A stretch of 64,000 nucleotides of DNA. It comes from Halalkalicoccus sp. NIPERK01 (lineage in GTDB: Archaea; Halobacteriota; Halobacteria; Halobacteriales; Halalkalicoccaceae). The position numbers were made by a program, and so were the translations under genes. A model generated the notes under the pieces. That model worked only from the letters and a program-made list of their open reading frames with translations, searched no databases and was not told the origin of the DNA. Below are positions 50,916 to 59,601 of the stretch, piece after piece. The stretch is taken from positions 248,001-312,000 of the forward strand of contig NZ_JASVVV010000001.1 of assembly GCF_030287405.1 (NCBI RefSeq), read 5' to 3'. Each line of letters begins with the position of its first letter. Position 1 is the stretch's first letter.

Positions 50916-51731
50916 ATGCCAACGGATCGCGCACGGGGTGGGGTGAAGACGACCGAGCGGTCGTTCGCGTTCGTCGAGCACATCCAGCGCCGGGACGGGG
51001 CGACGCTCTCGGAACTCGTCGCGGAGTTCGGCCTCGCAAAGAGCACCGTCTACAAGCATCTCTCCACCCTCGAATCCCACGGCTACCTCGAAAAGGAGGG
51101 CGAGCAGTACCACGTCGGCCTGAAGTTCCACCACCACGGCGAGTACGCCCGCCTCAGAAAGCGGGGGTATCGACTCGCCGGACGGACGGTCCGGGACCTC
51201 GCCGAGCGGACCAGCGAGGAGGCCGACTTCGTCGTCGAGAACGACGGCCGGACGATCACGGTCTACGAGTCCTACCACCCCCAGAACAGCTACCGCGAGG
51301 ACCTCTTCGCCACCACCAGCGACCTCTCGCACTCGGGGACGTACTACCACATGCACTGTACGGCCGCCGGGAAGGCGCTGCTGGCGGAACTGCCCGACGA
51401 GCGGGTTGCGGCGATACTCGACCGCTGGGGGCTGCCCGCGCGCACGGAGAACACGATCACCGACCGCGCCGCCCTTCGGGACGACCTCGCGCGTACGCGA
51501 GAGCGCGGGTACGCGGTCGCCGACGAGGAGTACGTCGACGGCCTGCGCGCGGTGGGCGTCGCCGTCTCGAACCCCGACGGGTCGACGCTCGGCGCGCTGG
51601 GGATGTCGGTCCCGACGTACCGCCGCGAGAGCGACGCCTTCGAGACGGACCTCGCCGGGATCGTCGTGGAGGCCGCCCGCGACCTCGAAGCCGCGCTCCG
51701 GGAGGGCGAGGGCGCCGAGGCGGAGTCGTGA
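50916..51731 (+). CDS. IclR-family transcriptional regulator
   Basis: 271 residues from ATG 50916. The N-terminal winged helix shows GATLSELVAEFGLAKSTVYK with HLSTLESHGYLEKEG, and the C-terminal effector domain has HMHCTAAGKALLAELPDERV and a late GVAVSNPDGSTLGALGMSVP. IclR regulators usually respond to small organic acids or amines. Its place between the oxygenase and the FAD/GcvT dehydrogenase, and matching inverted repeats upstream, make it the likely regulator of the betaine island. Confidence 0.9.
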   Translation: MPTDRARGGVKTTERSFAFVEHIQRRDGATLSELVAEFGLAKSTVYKHLSTLESHGYLEKEGEQYHVGLKFHHHGEYARLRKRGYRLAGRTVRDLAERTSEEADFVVENDGRTITVYESYHPQNSYREDLFATTSDLSHSGTYYHMHCTAAGKALLAELPDERVAAILDRWGLPARTENTITDRAALRDDLARTRERGYAVADEEYVDGLRAVGVAVSNPDGSTLGALGMSVPTYRRESDAFETDLAGIVVEAARDLEAALREGEGAEAES

Positions 51732-51747
51732 CGCGTGTGACCGTGAC

Positions 51748-51755
51748 ACTTAATG
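51748..51755 (+). promoter_or_regulatory. TATA-like box of the dehydrogenase operon
   Basis: ACTTAATG ends 30 bases before ATG 51786. Confidence 0.45.
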
Positions 51756-51785
51756 TGCTGGTCCGACGACCCCAGTACGAACCAC

Positions 51786-54287
51786 ATGAGCGCCGAGACA
51801 CTCCCACAGGAAGCGGAGACCGTCGTCGTCGGGGCCGGCTGTGTCGGCTGTAGCGCCGCCTACCACCTCGCCGAGCAGGGACGTGAGGAGATCGTCGTCG
51901 TCGATCAGGGCCCGCTCTTCGAGACGGGCGGGTCGACCTCCCACGCCCCCGGGCTCGTCTTTCAGACGACCGAGAACGAACTGATGAGCCGGCTCGCCCA
52001 GTACACCGTCGACCTCTACGGCGAGTTCGACAGTTTCGCCGACTGCGGCGGCATCGAGGTCGCTTACACCGAGGATCGCTGGGACTACCTGCAACGAAAG
52101 CGCGAGTACGGCCGCTCGTGGGGGATCGAAGGAGGTGAGTTACTCTCGCCCGCAGAGGTCGCCGAGCGGATCCCCCAGATCGATTCCTCAGTGATCCACG
52201 GCGGCTACCACGTTCCCAGCGACGGCAAGGCTCACGCGGTCGACGCCTCGGCGGCGATGGCCCACGCGGCCGAGGATCGAGGGGCCGCGGAGTTCCACGG
52301 CCACACCACCGTCACCGACATCGAGACGGAGGGCGGCGAGATCCGGGCGGTCGTCACCGACAACGGGCGGATCGAGTGCGAGGAGGTACTCGTGGCGACG
52401 AACATCTGGGGGCCGCTGTTCGGCGAGATGGTCGACGTCGACGTTCCCCTCGTCCCCTGCGCCCACCAGTACCTCGTGAGCGAACCCCTCGACGAACTCG
52501 CGGGCGCGAGCGCGGAACTCGAACAGCCGATACTGCGCCACCAGGACTACTCCCTCTATTTCCGCCAGCATCACGATTCGTACGGCATCGGCTCGTACGA
52601 CCACGAACCCCTGCTCGTGGACCCCGAGGACATCCGCGCGCCCGAGGAGTCGGAGGAGATGCCCTCGATCCGGGAGTTCACCGAGGAACACTTCTACGAG
52701 CCAACCCACCCGGACATCGACAAGTCCGCCTACGACGCCGCCCGCGAACTCGTCCCCGCCTTCGAGGACTGCGGGTTCGAGCGCGCGTTCAACGGGATGT
52801 TCTCGTTCACTCCTGATGGAATGCCGATCCTCGGCGAGACCGAGGACATCGACGGGCTGTGGTGGGCGCTGGCGGTCTGGGTGACCCAGTCGGGCGGCGT
52901 CGGCAGCGTCGTCGCCTCGTGGATGGACGAGGGCGTTCCCCGACTCGAGAACGAAAAGATCGACGTCAGCGGCGCGCACGTCGAGCGGTTCCAGCCACAT
53001 TCGGGCAGCCGGGCCTTCTCGTACGCCCGCGGCGGTCAACAGTACCAGGAGGTCTACCAGCTGATCCATCCGAACGAGCAACCGCAGAACCAGCGCGGGC
53101 TTAGACGGAGCCCGTTCTACGAGCGCCAGAAGGAGCTCGGTGCGGAGTTCTACGAGTCGGGCGGCTGGGAGGTACCCCAGTGGTACGAGGACAACGAGTC
53201 CCTGCTCGAGGAGTACGACGTGCCCGAACGGTCGGGCTGGCTCGCGGAGGGCTGGTCGCCGATTCAGGGGGCCGAGCATCAGGCGGTGCGGGAGAACGTC
53301 GGGATCTACGACCTCTCGCGCTACACCGGTATCGAGATCGAAGGAGAAGGGGCGCTCGAATTCGTCCAGCGGCTGTTCGCGAACGACCTCGAGAGCTCGA
53401 TAGGACAGGTGCGCTACACCCCGATGCTCGACGAGGACGGCGGGGTGCTGGCGGACATGGCGGTCACCCGCCTCGGAGAAGACCGATTCGTCGCGACCAC
53501 CGGCGGCGGCGCCTCGGCGACCGAGCACACCCGCTGGATCCGCGATCACGCGCCCGATCAGGGAGTGACGATCGACGCCCACGTCTCCGATCAGTGCGGG
53601 CTCGGCGTCTGGGGGCCGAAGGCGAGGGAGGTGCTCCAGCCGCTCACCGACGAGGACCTCTCGAACGATGCCTTCGGGTATTTCCGCGCCAAGGAGTTCT
53701 ACCTCGACTCCATACCGGTTCTTGGACTACGAGTCTCGTACGTCGGCGAACTCGGCTGGGAACTCTACGCGCCCACGGAGTACGGCGGGCGGCTCTGGGA
53801 CCTGATCTGGGAGCAAGGTCGAGAGCACGACATGATCGCGCTCGGCAACGGCGCGTTCCTCGGGTCACTTCGATTGGAGAAGGGCTACCGGCTGTGGGGG
53901 ACCGACCTCACGCCCGAGCACGACCCCTACGAGGCGGGGATCGGTTTCGCGGTCGATACCGACAAAGAGGAGTTCATCGGCCGGGACGCACTGCTGGAGG
54001 CGAAGGAGTCGGGCCCCGATCGGGAGATCGTTCCGATGACCGTTGACGACGCGGGTGCCGTCGTCGACGGCGGCAAGCCGATCCTCGACGGCGAGGAGGT
54101 CGTCGGCCACGTGAAGGCCGCCGACTACGGCTACAGCATCGACGCGGGGATCGCCTACGGCTACCTTCACACGGAGCGCGCCGAACCCGGCGTCTCGCTC
54201 GAAATCGAGTTCGAGGGCGAGCGCTACCCGGTCACGGTCGCCGAGGAGCCGCTGTTCGACCCCGACCGGGAGAAGATCATCCGATAG
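51786..54287 (+). CDS. Dimethylglycine/sarcosine dehydrogenase-type FAD plus GcvT protein
   Basis: 833 residues from ATG 51786. The FAD-binding motif VVVGAGCVG is at 13-21, and GGSTSHAPGL holds His53, the position of the covalent FAD histidine in animal DMGDH/SarDH. The FAD oxidoreductase domain (about 10-380) is followed by a linker and GcvT N- and C-domains (about 450-830) that bind tetrahydrofolate. The family removes N-methyl groups from dimethylglycine or sarcosine, passing the C1 unit to folate as 5,10-methylene-THF. It is the first gene of a two-gene unit with the ammonia-lyase. Confidence 0.88.
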   Translation: MSAETLPQEAETVVVGAGCVGCSAAYHLAEQGREEIVVVDQGPLFETGGSTSHAPGLVFQTTENELMSRLAQYTVDLYGEFDSFADCGGIEVAYTEDRWDYLQRKREYGRSWGIEGGELLSPAEVAERIPQIDSSVIHGGYHVPSDGKAHAVDASAAMAHAAEDRGAAEFHGHTTVTDIETEGGEIRAVVTDNGRIECEEVLVATNIWGPLFGEMVDVDVPLVPCAHQYLVSEPLDELAGASAELEQPILRHQDYSLYFRQHHDSYGIGSYDHEPLLVDPEDIRAPEESEEMPSIREFTEEHFYEPTHPDIDKSAYDAARELVPAFEDCGFERAFNGMFSFTPDGMPILGETEDIDGLWWALAVWVTQSGGVGSVVASWMDEGVPRLENEKIDVSGAHVERFQPHSGSRAFSYARGGQQYQEVYQLIHPNEQPQNQRGLRRSPFYERQKELGAEFYESGGWEVPQWYEDNESLLEEYDVPERSGWLAEGWSPIQGAEHQAVRENVGIYDLSRYTGIEIEGEGALEFVQRLFANDLESSIGQVRYTPMLDEDGGVLADMAVTRLGEDRFVATTGGGASATEHTRWIRDHAPDQGVTIDAHVSDQCGLGVWGPKAREVLQPLTDEDLSNDAFGYFRAKEFYLDSIPVLGLRVSYVGELGWELYAPTEYGGRLWDLIWEQGREHDMIALGNGAFLGSLRLEKGYRLWGTDLTPEHDPYEAGIGFAVDTDKEEFIGRDALLEAKESGPDREIVPMTVDDAGAVVDGGKPILDGEEVVGHVKAADYGYSIDAGIAYGYLHTERAEPGVSLEIEFEGERYPVTVAEEPLFDPDREKIIR

Positions 54288-54289
54288 CC

Positions 54290-55513
54290 ATGTCCGTTAC
54301 CTTCGCCGACATCGAGGCGGCCGGGAAACGACTCGACGACGAGAGCGTCGTCAAGCGCACGCCCGTCGAGCGAAGCACCTCCCTGGGTGCGATGGTCGAC
54401 GCCGACGTCCGCCTGAAGATGGAGCACCTCCAGTGGACGGGCTCGTTCAAGACGCGGGGCGCGTACAACAAGCTCTCGCAGGCGGTCGCCGAGGGCGGGG
54501 TCGAACACGCGGTGGCGGCGAGCGCGGGCAACCACGCCCAGGGGGTCGCGCTCGCGGCCACCACCCTCGGGGTGGACTCGACGATCGTCATGCCCCGGAC
54601 CGCACCCCAGACGAAGATCGACGCCACCCGCGGGTACGGCGCGACGGTCGAACTCCACGGCAAGGACTTCCAGGAGGCGATGGCCCACGCGAAAGAGCTC
54701 GCGGGAGGGAGTGAGACGACGTTCGTCCACGCCTACGACGACCCCGACATCGTCGCCGGGCAGGGTACGCTGGGAGTGGAGATGGTCGAGGACTGCCCCG
54801 AGGTCGACACCGTGATCGTTCCCATCGGCGGGGGCGGCCTCATCTCGGGGATCGCCCTCGCCTTCGCCGAACTCGCCCCCGAGGTCCGGGTCGTCGGCGT
54901 CCAGGCCGAGGAGGCCGCGACCGTCCCCGAGAGCCTCGACAAGGGGATTCCCCAGACGCTCGATTCGGTCGATACGATCGCCGACGGGATCGCCACGGGC
55001 GGCGTCTCCGAACTCACGCTGGGAATCATCGAGAAGCACGTCGACGAGGTCGTCACCGTCTCGGACGACGAGATCGCCCGGGCGATACTGCTGTTGCTCG
55101 AACGCGCGAAACAGCTCGTCGAGGGCGCGGGCGCGGCGGGGGTTGCGGCGCTGTTGAGCGACGACCTCGACGTGCGTGGCGAGTCCGTCATGCCCCTGCT
55201 TTGTGGCGGGAACCTCGACATGCCGATGCTCCAGACGGTGCTCGTCCACGCGATGACCGACCGTGAGCAGCTGTTGCACCTGCGGGTCCACATCGACGAC
55301 CAGCCCGGACGGATGGCCGAGATCTCCCGGGTGATCGCCGACCACGACGCGAACATCCGGGACGTGCGCCACGAGCGGGCGGTAGAGGGCCTCCGCGTCG
55401 GCGACGCCTACCTCGTCTTCCGGCTGGTCACCAGCGGGTCGGGCCACTCGCGGGCGATCACGGAGGCGATCGAGGACCGCGGCTACGACGTCGAGATCGT
55501 CAACGCCCGCTGA
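54290..55513 (+). CDS. ilvA: Threonine/serine ammonia-lyase with ACT domain
   Basis: 407 residues, starting two bases after the dehydrogenase stop. The PLP lysine is in GSFKTRGAYN (Lys54) and the phosphate-binding loop is GGGGLISG (180-187). A C-terminal ACT domain (about 330-405, HIDDQPGRMAEISRVIADH) suggests allosteric control. It deaminates threonine to 2-oxobutyrate or serine to pyruvate. In this context serine from GlyA is the likely substrate, giving pyruvate and ammonia; IlvA versus TdcB cannot be told apart by eye. Confidence 0.88.
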   Translation: MSVTFADIEAAGKRLDDESVVKRTPVERSTSLGAMVDADVRLKMEHLQWTGSFKTRGAYNKLSQAVAEGGVEHAVAASAGNHAQGVALAATTLGVDSTIVMPRTAPQTKIDATRGYGATVELHGKDFQEAMAHAKELAGGSETTFVHAYDDPDIVAGQGTLGVEMVEDCPEVDTVIVPIGGGGLISGIALAFAELAPEVRVVGVQAEEAATVPESLDKGIPQTLDSVDTIADGIATGGVSELTLGIIEKHVDEVVTVSDDEIARAILLLLERAKQLVEGAGAAGVAALLSDDLDVRGESVMPLLCGGNLDMPMLQTVLVHAMTDREQLLHLRVHIDDQPGRMAEISRVIADHDANIRDVRHERAVEGLRVGDAYLVFRLVTSGSGHSRAITEAIEDRGYDVEIVNAR

Positions 55514-55532
55514 CCGTCCGAACAGCGAAACG

Positions 55533-55539
55533 TTTATGG
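55533..55539 (+). promoter_or_regulatory. TATA box upstream of the BCCT unit
   Basis: TTTATGG lies 30 bases before ATG 55570, the start of a leader frame, and 149 bases before the transporter. Confidence 0.5.
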
Positions 55540-55569
55540 TCCGATTCGCCATGATTGTCAACGGATGTC

Positions 55570-55692
55570 ATGATACGATCCATCATCGGACCGACCGACG
55601 GACGTGCCGACGGGGACGCGGGGCGTGGTGTCGCCGATAGGGGGCGAGTTCGGAGGGGCGTCCCCGGCGCGACGGGGGGACGGGCGCGATGA
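55570..55692 (+). CDS. Possible 40-codon leader peptide
   Basis: Starts MIRSIIGPTDGRADGDAGRG and is Gly/Arg-rich. The stop TGA overlaps the BCCT start as ATGA (55689-55692). The start codon sits at promoter distance. It could couple translation to the transporter, or be chance in GC-rich DNA. Confidence 0.3.
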   Translation: MIRSIIGPTDGRADGDAGRGVADRGRVRRGVPGATGGRAR

Positions 55693-57305
55693 GTAGCCGA
55701 TCGGCGCTGACGGAGTTCCGCGAGGAACTCGACGTGCCCGTGTTCGTCGTCGGGGCGGGCGTGGCCGGACTCGCGGTCCTCGCGTTCGTGCTGGCCGAGG
55801 ACGCGGCTACCCAGGCGATGACCGGCGTCAACACGTTCCTCTGGACGAACCTCGGGTGGGCGTACCTGCTCGCGATGTTCGTCCTCGTCGCGTTCGTCCT
55901 CTTTCTGATCTTCGGGCCGTGGGGCAACATCAAACTCGGCGACGACGACGAGGAACCGGAGTTCACGTTCCTCGCGTACTTCGCGATGCTGTACTCGGCG
56001 GGGATCGCCGCCGGCATCGTCTTCTGGGGGCCCGCGGAGGCGATCTTCCACTACGACGCCGTCTCGCCGTTCGTCGGCGCCGAATCCCAGTCGCCCGCCG
56101 CCGCGGTCGGCGCCGTCCAGTACACCTTCTTCCACTGGGGGCTCTCGGCGTGGACCGCCTACGTCGTGATGGGGCTGCCGATCGCCTACTTCGCCTACCG
56201 CCACGACGCGCCGCTTCGCATCTCGACGGTGATCGCGCCGTGGGTCGGCCTCGACAACCTCGACGGCGCGGTGGCGAAGGTCGTCGACATCCTCGCCGTG
56301 TTCGCGACCATCGGCGGCGTCGCGACCACGCTCGGGCTGGTCGGCAGCCAGTTCCTCGTCGGGATCGAGTGGATGACCGGCGCGAGCGTCGGCGACCTCG
56401 GGACGATTCTCGTGATCACCGGGCTGACCGTCGCCTTCACGGTCTCGGTGGCGCTCGGCGTCGAGAAGGGGATCCGACGGATCTCCTACTTCAACATGGC
56501 GCTGTTCGCGGTCGTCACCGTCGCGACGTTCGTCCTCGGGCCGACGGGCTACATCATGGCGGTCGGCACCGAGGCCCTCGGGGGGTACATCAACCAGTTC
56601 ATCACGATGAGCTTCTACACGGGCGCGGCGGCCACAGGAAGCGCGGGCGTCGCCGAGTGGGTCGGGAGTTGGACGATCTTCTACTGGGCGTGGTGGTTCT
56701 CGTGGACGCCGTTCGTCGGCCTGTTCATCGCCCGGATCTCCCGCGGTCGGACGGTCAGACAGGTCGCCGTCACGGGCGTGATCGCCTCGACGGGCATCAC
56801 GATCCCGTGGTTCGCCACGATGGGCGGGACCGCCATCTTCCTGCAGGAGAACGGCCGGGCGGACATCCTCACGGTCGTCAGCAATCTCGGCGAGGCCGCC
56901 TCGGGCTACCCGCTGTTCGAGGCCCTGCCGCTGGGCGGGCTGTTGACCGTGCTGTTTCTCGTGCTCGTGACGACGTTTCTCGTCACCTCCGCGGACTCCT
57001 CGACGCTGGCGCTCGGCATGCTCACCACCGGCGGCGCGGAGCGCCCCTCGACGATCAACCGCGTCATCTGGGGCTTCCTGATCGGCGCGCTGGCCTCGCT
57101 CCTGATGGTCATCGGCGGGGTCGACGCGCTGCAGGCGGCCGCCATCATCACGGGCGGGCCGTTCGCGCTCGTCACGCTGCTGGCGGTGGCGTCGATGATC
57201 CTCACGTTCGGCAAGCAGCGCGCGCTGTTCCTCCGCGAGGAGGACGAGGTCGACGTCCCGGCGTCTGCGGACGTCATCGAGGGCGGGGCACAGGACGACG
57301 ACTGA
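55689..57305 (+). CDS. BCCT-family betaine/carnitine/choline transporter
   Basis: 538 residues with about 12 membrane helices. The family signature SWTIFYWAWWFSWTPFVG (327-344) includes the Trp residues equivalent to W371, W373, W374 and W377 of BetP, which help bind the substrate's trimethylammonium group. The glycine-rich helix reads YSAGIAAGIVFWGPAEAIFHY. It likely imports glycine betaine with Na+ or H+. Its C-terminal tail is acidic. Location in the demethylation island suggests uptake for catabolism as well as osmoprotection. Confidence 0.93.
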   Translation: MSSRSALTEFREELDVPVFVVGAGVAGLAVLAFVLAEDAATQAMTGVNTFLWTNLGWAYLLAMFVLVAFVLFLIFGPWGNIKLGDDDEEPEFTFLAYFAMLYSAGIAAGIVFWGPAEAIFHYDAVSPFVGAESQSPAAAVGAVQYTFFHWGLSAWTAYVVMGLPIAYFAYRHDAPLRISTVIAPWVGLDNLDGAVAKVVDILAVFATIGGVATTLGLVGSQFLVGIEWMTGASVGDLGTILVITGLTVAFTVSVALGVEKGIRRISYFNMALFAVVTVATFVLGPTGYIMAVGTEALGGYINQFITMSFYTGAAATGSAGVAEWVGSWTIFYWAWWFSWTPFVGLFIARISRGRTVRQVAVTGVIASTGITIPWFATMGGTAIFLQENGRADILTVVSNLGEAASGYPLFEALPLGGLLTVLFLVLVTTFLVTSADSSTLALGMLTTGGAERPSTINRVIWGFLIGALASLLMVIGGVDALQAAAIITGGPFALVTLLAVASMILTFGKQRALFLREEDEVDVPASADVIEGGAQDDD

Positions 57306-57311
57306 ACCGAT

Positions 57312-57752
57312 CTATTCGAGTTTCCCGCGACGAACGGTGAGAACGGGGACGTTCGCGGTCCGGACGACCCGCTCGGTCACGTTACCGAGGATCACGTCCT
57401 GAACCCCGTCACGGCCGTGGGTTCCCATGACGATACAGTCGATGCCGTTCTCCTCGGCGTACTCGACGATCTCCTTGTGGGCCTTCCCGTGCTCGACGGC
57501 GGCGACGCCCGAGACGCCGCGCGCCTCGGCGTCGGCCACCACCTCCTCGGTCACCTCCTCGCCGTATCGCACCCACTCCTCGCGCTCGGTCACCTGCCGC
57601 ATCGAGTCGGAGGGGAGCGCCGAGAGCCGCGATTCGACGACGAACAGCGCGTGAACGCTCGCGTTGACCGCCGCCGCGAGGTCGATCCCGTGATCGACCG
57701 CCTTGCGCGCCTCCTCGCTCCCGTCGGTCGGAATCAGTATTCGGTCGTACAT
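57312..57752 (-). CDS. Universal stress protein (UspA) next to BCCT and glyA
   Basis: 146 residues: MYDRILIPTDGSEEARKAVD, and MGTHGRDGVQDVILGNVTERV with the full ATP loop. It lies 54 bases downstream of glyA on the same strand, so they may be co-transcribed. UspA proteins often accompany haloarchaeal transporters and may regulate uptake. Confidence 0.9.
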   Translation of the reverse strand: MYDRILIPTDGSEEARKAVDHGIDLAAAVNASVHALFVVESRLSALPSDSMRQVTEREEWVRYGEEVTEEVVADAEARGVSGVAAVEHGKAHKEIVEYAEENGIDCIVMGTHGRDGVQDVILGNVTERVVRTANVPVLTVRRGKLE

Positions 57753-57806
57753 GCGTTAGCACGCCTCAGCGGTTCGCACGGTTCGGCAAAATAGCTTCCG
57801 CCCGAC

Positions 57807-59057
57807 TCACCGATAGACCGGGTGGTCCTCGCAGAGCCGGGCGACGTCGTCTGCGACCTCCTCGCGGACGGCCTCGTCCTCCGGCGCGTCGAGCACCCGG
57901 ACGATCCCCTCGCCGACGGCCTCCATTTCCTCGCGTTCGAACCCCCGTGTGGTCACGCAGGGCGTGCCGATCCGGATCCCGCTGGTGACAAAGGGCGAGC
58001 GCGTCTCGCCCGGCACGGTGTTCTTGTTCACGATCACGTCGACCGTTTCGAGGGCCGCCTCGGCGTCCTTGCCGGTGAGGTCGGGGTGTGACTCCCGGAG
58101 GTCGACGAGCAGGAGGTGCTTGTCGGTGCCGCCCGAGACCAGCGAGAGGCCGTTCTCCCGGAACACGTCCGCGAGCGTCTTGGCGTTCTCGACGACCTGT
58201 TCCGCGTACTCTTCGAACTCGTCGGTCAGCGCCTCGCCGAAGCCGGCGGCCTTGCCCGCGACGTTGTGCATCAGCGGGCCGCCCTGCCCGCCCGGGAAGA
58301 CGGCCTTGTCGACCGCCTCGGCGTGCTCCTCGCTGCACATGACGATCCCGCCCCGACCCGCCCGGATGGTCTTGTGCGTCGAACCGGTGACGAAGTCGGC
58401 GTGGTCGACCGGCGAGGAGTGAACGCCCGCCGCGACGAGGCCGGTGATGTGGGCGATGTCCGCGAGGTGATAGGCCCCGACCTCGTCGGCGACCTCCCCG
58501 ACGCGCTCCCAGTCGAACTCGCGGGGGTACGCGGAGGAGCCGCTGACGATCACGTCGGGGTCGAACTCCGCGGCCCGCTCTTCGAGCCCCTCGTAGTCGA
58601 TGTAGCCCGTCTCGGGGTCGACCTCGTACTGCTCGACCTCGTAGAGTTGACCCGAGAAGTTGACGTGGTGCCCGTGCGAGAGGTGCCCGCCGTGGGTCAG
58701 ATCCAGCGAGAGGATCCGATCGCCCGGCTCCAGCACGGCGTAGTAGACCGCCTGGTTGGCCTGCGTCCCCGAGTGGGGCTGGACGTTGACGTGCTCGGCG
58801 CCCCAGAGTTCCTTCGCGCGCTCGATGGCGAGTTCCTCGACGCGATCGACGTGTTCACAGCCGCCGTAGTAGCGCTTGCCGGAGTAGCCCTCCGCGTACT
58901 TGTTGGTGAGACAGCTCCCCTGTGCGGCGAGGACCGCCTCCGAGACGTGGTTCTCCGAGGCGATCATCCCCAGCGTCGATTCCTGTCGGTCGCGCTCGGC
59001 GTCGATCGCGTCGGCGACCGCTGGCGCTCGCTCTGCGAGCGGATCCGCTCGTGACAT
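57807..59057 (-). CDS. glyA: Serine hydroxymethyltransferase
   Basis: 416 residues from ATG 59057. PLP lysine is in GSTHKTIRAGRGG (Lys229). Other SHMT motifs are IASENHVSEAV, NKYAEGYSGKRYYGGCE and NVQPHSGTQANQAVY. It interconverts glycine plus 5,10-methylene-THF and serine plus THF. In this island it could consume glycine and the methylene groups produced by the dehydrogenase, making serine. The frame to 59108 adds 17 residues before the normal start. Confidence 0.95.
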   Translation of the reverse strand: MSRADPLAERAPAVADAIDAERDRQESTLGMIASENHVSEAVLAAQGSCLTNKYAEGYSGKRYYGGCEHVDRVEELAIERAKELWGAEHVNVQPHSGTQANQAVYYAVLEPGDRILSLDLTHGGHLSHGHHVNFSGQLYEVEQYEVDPETGYIDYEGLEERAAEFDPDVIVSGSSAYPREFDWERVGEVADEVGAYHLADIAHITGLVAAGVHSSPVDHADFVTGSTHKTIRAGRGGIVMCSEEHAEAVDKAVFPGGQGGPLMHNVAGKAAGFGEALTDEFEEYAEQVVENAKTLADVFRENGLSLVSGGTDKHLLLVDLRESHPDLTGKDAEAALETVDVIVNKNTVPGETRSPFVTSGIRIGTPCVTTRGFEREEMEAVGEGIVRVLDAPEDEAVREEVADDVARLCEDHPVYR

Positions 59058-59147
59058 GGCGGGCGTAGTTCGTCGAAGGGCCACATGAATCTTGGGGTGG
59101 TCCAACACGAAGCACGACGGCGGGCGAGAACTGCCGGTACCACACGC

Positions 59148-59154
59148 GTTATGG
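59148..59154 (+). promoter_or_regulatory. TATA-like box of the RidA gene
   Basis: GTTATGG ends 23 bases before ATG 59178. Confidence 0.4.
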
Positions 59155-59177
59155 TACTCTCCCGAATCGGTACGCGT

Positions 59178-59558
59178 ATGCCCCGCACGATTAGCACGGG
59201 CGATGCGCCGGCGGCCGTCGGCGCGTACAGTCAGGCGACGACGAACGGCGACCTCGTCTTCACGGCGGGCCAGTTACCGCTGACGCCGGAGGGGGAGTTG
59301 CTCGACGACCGACCGGTCGCCGAACAGACCGAACAGTGTCTCGAGAACGTCCGGGCGATCCTCGAGAGCGAGGGGCTCTCGCTTTCGGACGTGCTCAAGG
59401 TGAGCGTCTTCCTCGACGACATCGGGGACTTCGAGGAGATGAACGAGGTGTATTCGGGCTACTTCGACGAGGAGCCGCCGGCGAGAAGCGCCCTCGAGGT
59501 CGGGCACGTCCCCAAGGGCGCGGCACTTGAGATCGAGGCCATCGCCGCCAGCGGGTGA
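59178..59558 (+). CDS. ridA: RidA (YjgF/YER057c/UK114) family enamine/imine deaminase
   Basis: 126 residues from ATG 59178. Conserved positions are GAYSQA (Tyr17), the FTAGQLPLTPEGEL motif and the catalytic arginine in PPARSALEV (Arg103). It hydrolyses reactive 2-aminoacrylate or 2-aminocrotonate released by serine/threonine dehydratases. That matches the ammonia-lyase in the same island, and it could also clear imines from sarcosine oxidation. Followed closely by the sarcosine oxidase gene, 43 bases downstream. Confidence 0.92.
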   Translation: MPRTISTGDAPAAVGAYSQATTNGDLVFTAGQLPLTPEGELLDDRPVAEQTEQCLENVRAILESEGLSLSDVLKVSVFLDDIGDFEEMNEVYSGYFDEEPPARSALEVGHVPKGAALEIEAIAASG

Positions 59559-59601
59559 TCGCCGGGATGGATCACGTGTGTTCACACGACGGGAGGGCGG
59601 A

